Shown here: in pieces, positions 11,728 through 23,275 of the stretch
Layout of the letters: each line of letters opens with the position of its first letter
Numbering within the stretch: position 1 is the first letter of the stretch
Assembly: GCA_003254905.1 (NCBI GenBank)
Contig: QANU01073741.1
Coordinates: 652,074-716,073, forward strand
Direction of reading: 5' to 3'
From: Nissolia schottii
Taxonomy: Eukaryota > Streptophyta > Magnoliopsida > Fabales > Fabaceae
Length of the DNA stretch: 64,000 bases
Translations under genes and position numbers: made by a program
Notes under the pieces: generated by a model
What the model was told of the DNA's origin: nothing
What the model saw: the letters and a program-made list of their open reading frames with translations, nothing else
The model's database searches: none

Positions 11728-12507
11728 CTCTCTCGATTTCGGGTATCTGGATCCGATCCGGTGAATAGGGTCTTTTTTTATCTCTTTTTTTTTTTTTTTT
11801 GCTTTAAGGCAGGGGAGAATGGAATGATAGAACCGAAAAGCAAAGGGAGAAGATGAGTTTTTGATTTTGGGGGCAATGGGAAGGAAGGAGGAATTGGGGT
11901 TGGGAGCGTGAATCACCGACACCGTCCAAATGGATGCTGACTTGGAGCCCTATTATTGACTATACTATGCTAAAATCTTACTCATTATTTTTTTTCTCTT
12001 TTTTATTGAATGGGATTCTTATTATTATTAACATCTTAATTTTTGTTTAATCCCCACACTGTTTGGTGACCAGTTTTTTGTTTGTAATTCAATAATACTA
12101 CCAGAAATGATCTGCCAATACAAGAATAGTTTTCCACACACGGCCCATAACTGGGCTCTGGACAAACCATATTATCAAATGCCTTCAAACCAACCTATCT
12201 ATGTTTTACAAAAGATCATGTTAACAAAAACAAATAAATAATATAAAGATGAAATGGGCTGGTTTTTGTTTACCAAACAACATGAGCATTGGTTAACACA
12301 AAAGCTGCCCATAAACTTCATATAACTTTTTGGTAGTATTATACCATTCATTCAGTTGGGCTTTGATAGTAACAGGGGCTCATCACCAACTGCTGTTAAA
12401 AACCCACCAAGCATGGCCTAAATCAACCGAAGACCCAAGATCAGGGCCCAACCGGATTTTTAAAAAAATAATTTGACCCCAAAAAAGTAATTAAGAAAGT
12501 AAGTGAC
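11728..12507. other. 5' leader of the ARF-GAP gene and spacer
   Basis: The part up to about 11930 is the probable 5' UTR and core promoter of the ARF-GAP gene, with poly(T) at 11791-11801 (poly(A) in the transcript sense). No other gene recognised up to the tRNA. Confidence 0.4.
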
Positions 12508-12579
12508 AGGACCCAACCGATTTCGAACCGTCGACCTCGTGATCTGCAGTCAAATGCCCTACCACTGAGCTATGGTCCC
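12508..12579 (-). tRNA. tRNA-Cys (GCA), somewhat degenerate
   Basis: On the minus strand the 72 bases read gggaccatagctcagtggta ... ctgcaga ... ggttcgaaatc ... gggtcct, the layout of plant tRNA-Cys: A box (tagctcagtggt), anticodon GCA in loop ctgcaga, and B box ggttcgaaatc. Compared with the usual plant tRNA-Cys, the acceptor stem has an A-G mismatch at pair 4-69, the T stem has an A-G mismatch and two G-U pairs, and the anticodon stem has a weak pair. It may be a decaying or low-score copy. No intron. Confidence 0.7.
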
Positions 12580-13447
12580 TCAGTGGTGTTGTCGTCGAAA
12601 CCAATAGTATTATTTATAAGTCTTAAGGTGCAACCACCCTCTAAAACTGACTTGACACTTTATATAAGCATACAAACTCATTTCCAGACCTAACATCATT
12701 TCTCACATTTTGAAGTGCATGTCAAATTAAAGTAGTTTCAAATGTGTACCTTTACATTTGATGTTCATATTTTAAATGAGACGAAAAATAAGGCTATCAG
12801 TTTGTTTTCTCCGTTTACTTTGAATGTGTAGTTTATTCATTTAAAAACTAAGACAAATAAGGGAAAATAACAATCATTGTGAATTGTCGTAAATAAATTA
12901 AGACAAGAAAAATAGAGATAAACACAACAAAATATAAAAGAAGTATAATTCTTTATAAACTAGCTACATTCTTTTTTCTTTTTTATGATTAAAGTTTATG
13001 AGGTTCCACATAAGCCTTTTCGTCATGTTACTTATAAATCACTACTAAAATGATCATTATTAACAATAAAAATCAAACTTCTGTCCTTATCTATATATAT
13101 ATATATATATATTCTTACTAATTGTATCATCTTTTGCATATTTTTTATTCTTTTTCTTTGTTCTTTCTTCATAAGAAGTTATGTCATTTCCTCCGTTATA
13201 AAACTGAATTCTAGTGACCACAACTAAATGAGTTTGATATTTTTTTTCAATGGTTTAAATTCATTGAGCAAGACAATATCCAAAAAAAAAAAAATTCAAT
13301 CAGTAAATACATCAATATTAGCCAATAAGATTTAACAATACTCGACAAGCTTTGACGCAACATCTAAAAAAAAAAACACACAAGAAGACAAAACCCCTGT
13401 TCATTGACTCATAAGAAAAAGAGAGTATTCCCCTTCTATCTTAGTTA
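12580..13447. other. AT-rich spacer, no gene seen
   Basis: Contains a (TA)n run at about 13093-13112 and A-tracts near 13285 and 13367. Nothing coding was recognised. Confidence 0.45.
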
Positions 13448-13456
13448 TAAAAAGTA

Positions 13457-14659
13457 GGGTTAATTATGTTTTTAGTCCCTGTAAAATTTGAAAGTTTGGT
13501 TTTAGTCCATATGTAAAAGTTTTAGTCCCTGCAAAATTGAAAAATTAGGTTTTAGTCNGACCCGACCCATTTTTAAAATAAAATTAAAAAAAACTTGAAA
13601 ATAGCCCGCCACCTTCCTCCTCTCACCTCTCCCAAGCCCCCACGCCACCTACCTCCTCCGCCGCCACTGTCCACCCCCGCCGCTGGATCCCACCGCCCAC
13701 CACCCTAGTGAAATTCCCAATGTTTCATATCATTCACTTGTTGCCTCACTCACCTTCGCCTCTCATGTAGACATCAGATCTTCAATATCCTATGCTCACA
13801 TCTCCAATTCGCAGTAACCAAATTCCAAAACTAGAACAGTAAAAGCAGGAAAAGGAAAAGACAAAGAAAGCACTTATTTTATTTTTATTTTATCTTAGAA
13901 AAAAAGGGGAAAGGGGAGAGCGAAATGGAGTTTGGCGAGCAAGAAGACCAGGAGGAGGAAATGGGGATCCCGGAGCCGCAGGAGCCTCCCCCGGCGGCGA
14001 GTTACGACTCGCTCGGGACATGTCGAACCCCAGCAGCAGCAAAGCGTCAAAGAAGACGAAGTTCACGCCGGAGCAGAAGGACAAGATGCTGGCCTCGTCT
14101 CCGCTATTGCTCTTATCACGCGCTATTGCCCCTTGCCTAGCCCCGAATCGGTTCCAATCTCAGCCTTTCCAAGTACGATCCGGTCCAGGCGAGCAAGCCC
14201 ACTAGCAACGGCATGATCTGGAGAGGAGGGGGTTCGAATCGGGGTGAGGAGGCTATGACGCACCCCACCGTTCTGGACAGATCTGGAGCTCGAGAGTGAG
14301 AAAATAGCCTCGAGCACAATAGAGAGATGGGATCTGCGGGGAGAGATGGGATGCTCGACGGCGGACGGTGGGGACTAGCGGCGGAGGGCTGGGGGGTTGT
14401 TTTCAAGTTTTTTTTTTTAAATTTTATTTTAAAAACAGGTCGGGTCAGGTGGGCCTTAGGTCATGGGTCGGGTTGAGTTTTGGGGGTTATGCCACGTGGC
14501 ATCCCACGTGGCGCGCTGCTTCAGCGCCACATCAGCACATTCAACTCTCGCCCAACTCCAGGGACTAAAACCTAATTTTTCAATTTTGCAAGGACTAAAA
14601 CTTTTACATAGGGATTAAAATCAAACTTTCAAATTTTACAGGGACTAAAAACGTAAACC
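13457..14659. mobile_element. Pack-MULE-like element with 9-bp target duplication
   Basis: The 9-mer taaaaagta flanks it perfectly (13448-13456 and 14660-14668), the Mutator-type target-site duplication length. Terminal inverted repeats of about 105 bp begin gggttaattatgtttttagt on the left and, reversed, ggtttacgtttttagtccctg on the right. Inside the arms lie GC-rich segments unlike the AT-rich surroundings, including ZF-HD gene pieces. No transposase is present, so it is non-autonomous. One undetermined base is at 13558. Confidence 0.88.
13925..14097 (+). pseudogene. Captured fragments of a zinc-finger homeodomain (ZF-HD) transcription factor gene
   Basis: The frame from the ATG at 13925 begins MEFGEQEDQEEEMGIPEPQE and reaches SYDSLG, the acidic N-terminus typical of plant ZF-HD proteins. 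In another frame, from 14020, SNPSSSKASKKTKFTPEQKDKMLA matches the start of the ZF-HD homeodomain (family: KR-RTKFTPEQKEKMLA). The zinc-finger domain that normally lies between is absent, and the frames do not join, so no functional protein is encoded. The stretch upstream (about 13740-13924) looks like the 5' UTR. It is inside the MULE at 13457-14659. The GC-rich part after 14097 is not recognised and may be a second captured piece. Confidence 0.75.
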
Positions 14660-14668
14660 TAAAAAGTA

Positions 14669-16036
14669 AAACAAAAAAAAACATGTATTGTCTTGATTGA
14701 ATACAAAACGTGAAAGCAACAAGCCACCCTACAACTGGATATAGTTGTGTCAAGTGGGTATCCTGACACCATTCCCATTGTATATGCATTGGTTAAACAA
14801 CCATGAATAGTATTGTCACAACTGAAATTAGCTCGAAGTTGAAATCGTAAAGCTTTAGATGATTTGGTAGTACAGTGGCCCATTTATCTATCTTTCCATA
14901 GATCCTGGGGCTACCAAAACCAAACCCCTCTTGAGTTGAGTTCATTGTGTGGTCTGAAGCCGTAAATTATCATTTGGTTAATTGGTTTGGTGCATGATGT
15001 GGTGGTTGTCGAACTAAGGAAATCTTCCGAGAACGGTTTTAGAAGTAGGTAGTTGATTAGTTTCAGGTAAATTAAATTAACCTTAATCAAAGTTTATAGA
15101 GAGTATTTAATTTAATTAAATTCAAGAGTTAACCTTCGATGTCGTCGTTGCCGCCCTCTGCCGTCGCTACCTCTCCAATCGCCACAGCAACCCACAACCC
15201 TCATCCAGGTCTGAGACCATCTAATCCCACAACCCCACATGAATTTTTCCTCTCCCTCTTCGATGAAGTTTCTTTTGGCGATTCGTCCGGAACCCCTTTT
15301 TGCCGATTTCATTTCAGTGGGTGTTTGTTAATGATTTTTTTTTCCATTTGTGAATGGTGTTGTTGGTACTTTTTGTTCCATTGACAGTGGTTTTGGCTGG
15401 GGTGGAGAGGGGGCGTGGATGACGAAGAGGTTTGGAAGGGAGAGGTGGTGGTGATTGAAAGGGAAATGAGAATAAAATTGGAAACACATTTGGTAACACT
15501 TTTAAATATATTTAACTACATTTTAAAAGTGTGATTAAATGTAAGTAGATGACTATAATCCATCAGGTGCATCATTAAACACACGTTCAGGGTACATCAC
15601 AGTTTTCTCCTTAAAATTAATCTCTTTAAGTAATGTGAAAATTGCTGAAAATAACTTACAAATACAACTAGAGGCTATAGTTGCATACCCAACCTAAAAC
15701 TAGAACGGACCAATCAGTTGGTGGCTTTCTTTGATTTTCCCAGGGAGGACTGTACTCAAATAGACAATACCTTTTGTGTTCGGTAGATAGGAAGGACATT
15801 TAATATCTTATTTTGTTTGAATACAAAAAATTATGGTAGGGGTGATAACTCACATTATTCCTTATTCTTTAATTTTGGATATTCAATTATCACTTATTGT
15901 GGAAGGATTAGTCACATTTACAAATAGTAGTCACCCAAGTGTACAATATATATATTATTTTGTCCAAAGATAGAGAATATTTACATTTAAATGGCCCCAA
16001 AAAAATTTTAATCTCGTATTATGGTCCAACAAAAAT
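14669..16036. other. Spacer with an unrecognised GC-rich stretch
   Basis: Mostly AT-rich. At 15139-15330 a plus-strand frame starts MSSLPPSAVATSPIATATHN and runs about 80 codons into low-complexity sequence. Its base composition resembles a gene start, but no family was recognised. It could be a truncated gene end or another captured fragment. Confidence 0.35.
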
Positions 16037-16115
16037 ATTTGCAAATGTATGGTTTTGGGTCTAAAATCGTCACACTCTGTGGCGATTTCAGACCCAAACT
16101 CATACATTTGTAAAT
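16037..16115. repeat. Inverted repeat, 33-bp arms
   Basis: The left arm 16037-16069 (atttgcaaatgtatgg...ctaaaatcg) and right arm 16083-16115 (cgatttcagaccc...catttgtaaat) match as reverse complements at about 29 of 33 positions, with a 13-bp loop. The motifs resemble those upstream of the MULE gene at 3230-3460. Confidence 0.75.
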
Positions 16116-17550
16116 TTTTGTTCTAACCAATATTTTAATATACAAGTTATACCAAATGACATAAAAATATAAAGAGACCCAAAAATGGCACCAAGTACCA
16201 CTCGAGTGATTCATCGTGGCCAGAAAGCGAGAGGTGCTTGTGTCTAGAATAGTGAATAGATCATAGACAGAAGAAAATCTAAGAAAGAACACCCTAAAGT
16301 AAATAGTTTATTGTAGGTGCCCTTGAATTGGACATGCTATGTGATCTGAATAGATATTTTGAAATTTTAAGTTGTCAAAAAATTAGACAATTAAATTTAA
16401 ACAGAGAAATAGAGGGAATACTAATATGTAAGCAACAAATACATGCCAAATTGTGTGACAAATAAAATTACTCCTTGCATTTTATTCCAAAATTCGCCGA
16501 AAGCCTCATAATTTGGTATAGATAGGCTGAGCGGTACAGCAGTTGATTGACCATAAATGAAAAATAATGGAGTGCCTTACCAAAGTCGTTGAAGGTATTT
16601 AACATCTTTTCACAGGTGAGGAGATTTAAAAGGAGTGGCACAAATTAGGAAATTCACAACCTGTCTTCCCTGCACCAACCCCTCCCATTTCATGTCTTGT
16701 TCTTTTCTTCCCTTAACAAGTTAAGCCCTATTTGACCACTCATGCCTCATATACCCCACTCCTCTGATCTATACCTTCCCTTCTTTCCCCCTTCTCCCCA
16801 CTTATGTTCAGTTTTGGTAAAGTTTTTTTTTCTTATAAGATACTCATATTTTTAAAAAATATAAGTCAATTTTTTTTATTTAGCAAACAAAAATATGAGA
16901 TACTTTTATTATTCTCTTAAAAGTTTTTTTTAGCTTTTTACAGTTAATTTGTATTATTTAAACATTAAAAGATCCTTAAATTTAATTATAGGTTTTTTCT
17001 TCAGTACTCAAACTTTTATAAAAGTATTGATACCTCCTTGTATTTGAATTGTATTTGAATGATTGTGATTCAATTGTAAATTTAAAATAATAAACAATTT
17101 GAGTTAGTGGGACACGTAACGAAATCTTAAATGTTATGGTATCGATACCTTTAAATTTTATGGGATATTAGAATAAACCTCATTTATTTATTATAATAAC
17201 TTTACATATAAAAAAAATTAAATATATTTATCAAACATTATTTTTATAACTTCTACTCATTAAGAGCTAAGTTTTTTCATTTTTTACTAAACAATATCTC
17301 TATGATTTATTAAAAATTACTTTTAGAGAGTCAAATAACTCAGGGCATTATCAAACCAAGTATTATATTTTTCATTCTAATTTTCTAACAATTTGCTTGC
17401 CCTTGCTTACATACATACATGTATATATAGATGTATTCTTAGTAAGTGATTACTTAATTTGTGTCAAAAAAAAAGTCACAGGCGACAGAAAAGAAAGTTG
17501 AGGTTTCTACCTTAGTAGACATTATTATTGCATAACACACTAGGGAGCAG
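16116..17550. other. AT-rich spacer upstream of the dehydrogenase gene
   Basis: No gene recognised. The last few hundred bases should contain the promoter and 5' UTR of the plus-strand dehydrogenase; a clear TATA box could not be singled out among many AT runs. Confidence 0.4.
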
Positions 17551-20314
17551 ATGAAGATGGTGGGTATGATTTCGACGGTAACAGGGTGGCCAGGTCGAAG
17601 TGGGTTTGGATCAGCTTCAACTGCAGAGCAGGTTACTAAAGGAATTGATGCCTCCAACCTCACTGCAATCATCACAGGTACGTAGCATTATCATCATCAG
17701 TTTCTTGCCTATTCCATTAAGCATGTGGATCTCATGTCATGACTCACACGCATCTAATAACTTTTTTGGAAAGCTTTCAAATTATATATGGTATAAGCAG
17801 AAGTTACATTTTGTTGCTTTTGCATCCAAACATGCTACTAACCATGGTTATTGAATCACAATACTGTATCGCCGTGGCAAATTATGAATCGAGAATCGTA
17901 AAATACGGAAATATTTCACAAATATACTTTATATATCACATATAATAAACAAAATAACATATAAAGAATTGACAAAATCAATGACATAAGGATAAAGAAT
18001 GAGGGTAAACAAAGGGTCATTGGGGAGATAATTTCGATAAAAATAAAAAATAAAAAAAATTAAAGGGCTTAGAATTTTTGGTCATATTAAGACACGTATG
18101 TATCGTACGATACGTAACGCATATCGTACTATTCGTCAAGCAATTTGAGCGATTTACCTATTTGATTCAATTAAATGAGTTATATCAAAACTCATGTACC
18201 GTGCGTTTCGTTTCGTATCAATTCGATAACCATGGAACTAACTCAAAAGTATGGTGCAGGGGGAGCAAGTGGCATTGGGTTGGAGACAGCACGTGTGTTG
18301 GCACTTAGAAAGGTGCATGTGGTCATTGCTGCCCGAAACGTAGTTTCAGCAAAGAAAGCAAAACAAGAGATACTAGAGGAGAACGAGTCTGCTCGAGTTG
18401 ACATACTCAAGCTGGATTTATGCTCTCTTAAATCTGTCAAATCGTTTGTGGACAACTTCCTCGCACTTGATCTTCCTCTCAACATCTTAATGTTGGCTTT
18501 ATCTTTCTTTATTTATTTTTTATGTTCACTTAATTGGATTGGTCCGTTCTGAATTTGGAGTAAAGTATTGACTTCTTTTAATTTCAGAAACAATGCTGGA
18601 GTCATGTTCTGCCCTTTCAAGCTCTCAGAGGATGGGGTTGAGATGCAGTTTGCAACTAACCATCTTGGTAAATGCCTCATAACATTTATGGATATATAAG
18701 ACTCCTTGTCAATCAATGATGCACACATAAAGCAATGGTTAATATGTTTGTTTGCATTTACTCACTTCTGCTATTTGTGTACACTTATTTATTTAGTGTG
18801 ACTCGCGACACTCAGATAACACAATTTAATCGTAAAGTCTCTAACACTATTTAATCGTAGTCTCGGAGTTGATGAATACACTAAATAAGTATTTACAGAT
18901 ATCATTATTATTACTTGCAAACAGATTTTATTTAATGTATTGTATGATCTCCTTTCATTCCTTTAATTTATCAGGCCATTTCCACTTGACCAACCTTCTT
19001 TTGGACAAAATGAAGCAAACTGCTGAAGCTACGGGAATTGAGGGCAGGATCATAAACTTGTCATCAATTGCCCATAATTACACTTACAGAAAGGGGATTA
19101 GATTTCATAAGATCAATGATCGAAGTGGGTATGTTTCACATTGATTACTTTTGCACTTAGCCCTGAAGTTGGAAATGTGTAAATCTTACTGCTTCATGGC
19201 AGTGATTCTGAAGTTATTTAGATTTACATGTTATGTTTTTTTTTTTTCCCCTCCTATTGCTACAACTTTTCAGTTATAGTAGCAAGAAGGCTTACGGGCA
19301 GTCTAAGTTAGCCAACATACTACACTCAAATGAGCTTTCTCGTCGCCTTCAGGTGAACCAACTAGTTCTTCTCTGGCTTTTTTTTTTTTAATGAACATGA
19401 AATGAATTACAATCCAAATTATGATAAATTAAAAGGAGAGAGAGATGATAACCACAATTTGTATTGATGTCTTATTTTTTAGATTATCTATTGTGTTAAC
19501 TGTTTATCAGAGTTGAATGAGAAATAATAGGATGACAATTATTTGAGACAATCACACTCACAAATGCGTAGGGTTTGAGAATTGGACTCTTACAATCTGT
19601 ATTGGTTGTTACCTCCTGCCATATATTTCATTTACACTTCACCCTCTACTATCATTATGTGTGTGATCTCAAATATATCTAACATAATGTTTCATGAATA
19701 CATAAGAATTTGTTTTATTTGAGTGCCTAAAAGATGTAGAAAAGTGTGCTCAGTTAAGAACATCTTCCAATTTAGTTTTGGTTTTCTGACATTTTCATTT
19801 TGTATACAGGAAGAGGGTGCCAACATCACAGTTAACTCGGTCCACCCAGGAGTGATAATGACTCCTCTTATGAGACATTCTTCTTACCAAATGCGTAAGC
19901 AAATTGCAAAACTTAGTTTCCGTTTTCTCTTTAATTTCTTGACCAAGTTCACAGTATGAATTTCACGCAGACTTACTGAAGGTCTTCACCTTTTACATAT
20001 GGAAGAACATCGCACAGGTATTTTATTATTTCACTTCGTCCATCTATGTTCCAAATATAGGTGCACAATCTAATATTTTAGAGGACTCAGAAATCAACAT
20101 ATGTGTAGTAATAAATAATCTTTTTTTCTTTTTGTGTACTACCTCACAGGGTGCAGCCACAACATGCTATGTTGCTCTCCATCCAGGAGTGAAAGGTGCA
20201 ACTGGGAAGTACTTCGTGGATTGCAATCAGTGCAAGCCAAGCAAATTTGCTTCCAACCAACAACTAGGAAGGAAACTTTGGGAATTCAGCGACAGGCTCA
20301 TCAATGCAATTTGA
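17551..20314 (+). CDS. Short-chain dehydrogenase/reductase, TIC32-like, 8 exons
   Basis: Likely an NADP(H)-dependent classical SDR of the TIC32/retinol-dehydrogenase-like group; TIC32 acts at the chloroplast inner envelope import machinery, but the substrate of this copy is unknown. Exons: 17551-17677, 18260-18491, 18588-18667, 18975-19128, 19274-19352, 19810-19894, 19971-20017, 20150-20314, all GT/AG, phases consistent, 322 aa. Seen motifs: cofactor-binding TGGASGIG starting at residue 42 (TGxxxGxG), NNAG at 121-124, NLSS with the catalytic Ser, and YGQSK at 205-209 (YxxxK). The tail [16 protein letters not shown] and KLWEFS match TIC32-like proteins. The start has a second Met two codons later. 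Intron 1 contains a hAT-like element. The frame is intact, so the gene is probably functional. Confidence 0.9.
17843..18234. mobile_element. hAT-like non-autonomous element in intron 1 of the dehydrogenase
   Basis: The termini catggttattgaatc and, reversed from the right, catggttatcgaattg form inverted repeats. The flanking octamers are ctactaac (17835-17842) and gaactaac (18235-18242), matching at 6 of 8 positions, as expected for an aged hAT target duplication. Subterminal repeats such as atcgtacgatac are present. It encodes no protein. It ends 24 bp before the AG of the intron acceptor at 18258-18259, so only a minimal 3' splice region is left unchanged. Confidence 0.75.
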
Positions 20315-20552
20315 AAAGCTTAAGGGCCTTGCTGCTATCAAAACTCGTTACGCATGAGAAGCATTTCGTTCTTAATTTATGGTTCTGTGAGGATGTTTGC
20401 CAAACATTTAGTTCTTTATTATTATTGGCTTTGTATTTGTACACGTAATTCAGACTATTTTTATCGATTTAACATTTGCTGAAGATCAATCAAACGCTCT
20501 TAAGACTAAAACATAATGACAAGCATAGGCCGTAGAAAAATGAGAGAATGAA
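20315..20552. other. 3' flank of the dehydrogenase gene
   Basis: Probable 3' UTR of the dehydrogenase up to about 20480, then short spacer before the retroelement. No other feature. Confidence 0.4.
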
Positions 20553-20557
20553 TAATA

Positions 20558-21055
20558 TGTAAGATTATTTTAATCTCATGATAGTGTGGTTCATGTAATT
20601 TTAATCTCATGATAGTGTGGTCCATGTAACAAGTAGTACTAACTCTAATAAAAGGAGATTAAGATAATGACAATTAATTATATAAAGATGATAGAATTGG
20701 TGGGGGGTATTTTGGTAAAACTAACTCTTCCCTCTCCTTTTTATAACTGATGGCAGTAACTTAAGAGAGAGTAATAGAAGGGAACAACAAAAGGAATTGA
20801 ACACTCCTCTCAGTTTTTGGTTAAACGCTCTTTTCACCATCAAAACACCATCAAAAGAGATTGAAAGGAAGAAAGGAAGAGAGGGGAAAAGAAATCAAGA
20901 TTAAAGAATAATAAGAGATATCAATAGAATCACAATCATGGATCCGGGTATGTGTTTCTTGTTCCTAATCTTATTTTATTATGTGATAATCATAAACTTC
21001 AAGATCTAATTTCTTGATAATTTTTTGAATAGGTGATAGAAAATTATATATTACA
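20558..21055 (+). repeat. 5' LTR of the copia-type element
   Basis: 498 bp, 38 bp longer than the 3' LTR. A tandem duplication of about 31 bp (ttttaatctcatgatagtgtggt) near 20567-20635 accounts for most of the difference. It contains cttttataactgatgg near 20740, a probable TATA region. Confidence 0.88.
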
Positions 21056-21057
21056 TG

Positions 21058-21068
21058 TGGTATCAGAG
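21058..21068 (+). other. Primer binding site for initiator tRNA-Met
   Basis: tggtatcagag, two bases after the LTR end, equals the standard plant copia PBS (TGGTATCAGAGC) except for the final base. Confidence 0.85.
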
Positions 21069-21739
21069 TTTGATTGTGAAATTTGTGATTATCCATGAAT
21101 GATATTTGTTTTTTCCCATTTTTTATGAACCCTAAATTATTAATTGGGAATTTTCGGTACAATCTTGATGAATTTTGCGGTTCATGTAGGAATCATTTTT
21201 AACTGATTCGAAAATTTGGTCATATATGTGACAAATGGATAGAATTCTGAATACGATTTCGTTCACTTAAATAATTAAACTCCTTGCACATTTCATAGTT
21301 ACCATAATATGATTTTGATTTCTACATGAATGTGAATCATTGGGTATTAGGTATTAGGTATTATTCTATATTAGGTATAATGATATGGTACTCTTCTTAG
21401 ATATAGAAAGGCGTATAATGATATGCAAATTTTTTCCAATATAGCCATATTACCTATTACTAGGAACAGAGGCGTAAAACATATTGAAGAATCTATGGTG
21501 TGGCCATATTGTATTTTCGTTTTTTTTTTAATTTATTCTTCATGGGTGGTATTAAATAATGGTTCTGCCAAAGTTGTTTAAAGTCTGGCATTTGGTATTA
21601 CTATATGGAAAAAAAAAGCATGGTCCTATGTGTTTAGGTTAATCATGGCTGAAGTATAATTGAACATAGGAATGACTATATATAAGCTTGTTAGTCACCA
21701 AAGTGACCTGGCTTGGAAAGGAGACAATCTTAAAGATTT

Positions 21740-22080
21740 ATTTGTGAGACTAGTTCAGAGGATAAATTTATATATGATGCTTGGGACAAGTCTAACTGGC
21801 TGAGTGTGTGATGAGGATAACGTTGGCTGAAAATGTTAAGTCATTTATGCTTAAGATAGAAGATGCTAAGGAATTCATGGTAAAGATTAAGGAATGCTCT
21901 GAATGAGTTGACGACCAAGAAATTTAATTGGTCACAACCCATTCATGATCATGTGACTGGAATGACAAATCTAGCAGCAAAACTGAAATCAATGGGTATG
22001 GATATAAGTGAGTCCTTTCTGGGACAGTATATCATGAACTTACTTCCTCCTGAATTTAGCCAATTCCAGGTCATATTCCC
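21740..22080 (+). pseudogene. Copia gag (UBN2-type) remnant
   Basis: Pieces in shifting frames read YDAWDKSNWLS, MRMTLAENVKSFMLKIEDAK, EFMVKIKECS, then LTTKKFNWSQPIHDHVTGMT and NLAAKLKSMGMDISESFL, ending LLPPEFSQFQV. This is the order and wording of plant Ty1/copia gag polyproteins (UBN2 domain). Stops and frameshifts between pieces show decay, and the CCHC zinc knuckle and all of pol are missing. Confidence 0.78.
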
Positions 22081-22129
22081 TCATGCATGTTATATGTGAT
22101 GTATATGATGATTATATATCTATGTGATA

Positions 22130-22930
22130 AGGCAACGTCAAGTGACGAATGTTTCATGAGACGGCCTTTATAAAAGTATTACAATACAAAAGTACACAAT
22201 GCATCCCTTTGATTGGGTAATGTAAAGATTAGAGAATTCTCAGTCACCTAGTAATTAGGCAAAGCTGCTCAGGACTATTATGAATAATAGTAACAAGTAG
22301 GGATTGTAGTAGGTGTTGACACATAGAGATCCCCTAAGCAGCCTATGTCATAACCGAAGTATTAAGAAATTCCCGATGTCAAAGGTTTTCCACTGAAAAC
22401 GCGACGTTCTCACCCACATTCGTTTATGACTCCAAGGACTGACGCCGAGCAGAGGAAGGAGTAGTGAGGGACCGTTACATGGAACAGTCGTACCTAAGGA
22501 TGGTTAATCATGAAGAAGTTTTGGTTGGGCTAAATGAATAGTGTTCAAAATAGCCCTAAAGCTTTTACAGTCAAATGTTGTAATCCAAGTGACGTAATAT
22601 GTGTGTACTGAATATTATATAGCTTATGTAAATTATTGTGAATGTATGTGATGGACAACATGTTTGTTTACTCGTTTGATTTCTATGTTTGATTTAAAAT
22701 TTGCTAACCTCGTGGCTCTATCATTTGCATTATATGGTCTATCTTAAATGCCGTTCATATTTTATACCATATTCCATAAAGAGAAAAAGTTTTAAATTGG
22801 TCTATATTTTCTAAGTAACCAGTATTTCACAAATAATAAAGGGCAAAAGTATCCCAATCAAAGCAAATAACAACCTAATGAGCATTGTTTGCGACTTAAG
22901 CGTAAACAGCTAGCTAGGGTGTTTCAGTAT
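22130..22930 (+). repeat. Diverged copy of the 3' part of the 58698-61179 element
   Basis: Segments match in order with the right-hand element: agagaattctcagtcacctagtaa (60525 region: agatcccctgatcacctagtaa), gagatcccctaagc, ttctcacccacattcg-tatga, ttaaattggtctatatttt and ctagctagggtgtttcag (compare gttagcaggggtgttacag). Divergence is high. It is therefore an older insertion, or part of the element body shared with that family. Confidence 0.6.
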
Positions 22931-23275
22931 ACATATGTATCGCTATCTTGCTCATATTGTTATGACACTTGAGAATTCAGTTAAAGCTATGTTCCAGCTT
23001 CATTTATTTTTCACATCATATTATGTACATGTATTGTTTTTGTGTAATAACATGTTATGGACATGAAAGTCAACGGTTATAGTATACTTTGATTAAACTT
23101 CTTTGGGTTGAGTTGTTTTGTGATACATGGAAGGAAAGATGCCGGTTTGATTGACATTGACCCCATGGTTCAATCAACTCAATTCAATGAAGGATGATGA
23201 CTTGAATTCTTCAATGTAAAGCTCACACTTATGGTTATTAAATCTTCAAGTCGTCACATGGACCAAGTGAGAGAT

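Noticed and set aside
14137..14406. Minus-strand frames inside the Pack-MULE
   Set aside because: No family recognised; likely chance frames in a GC-rich captured segment.
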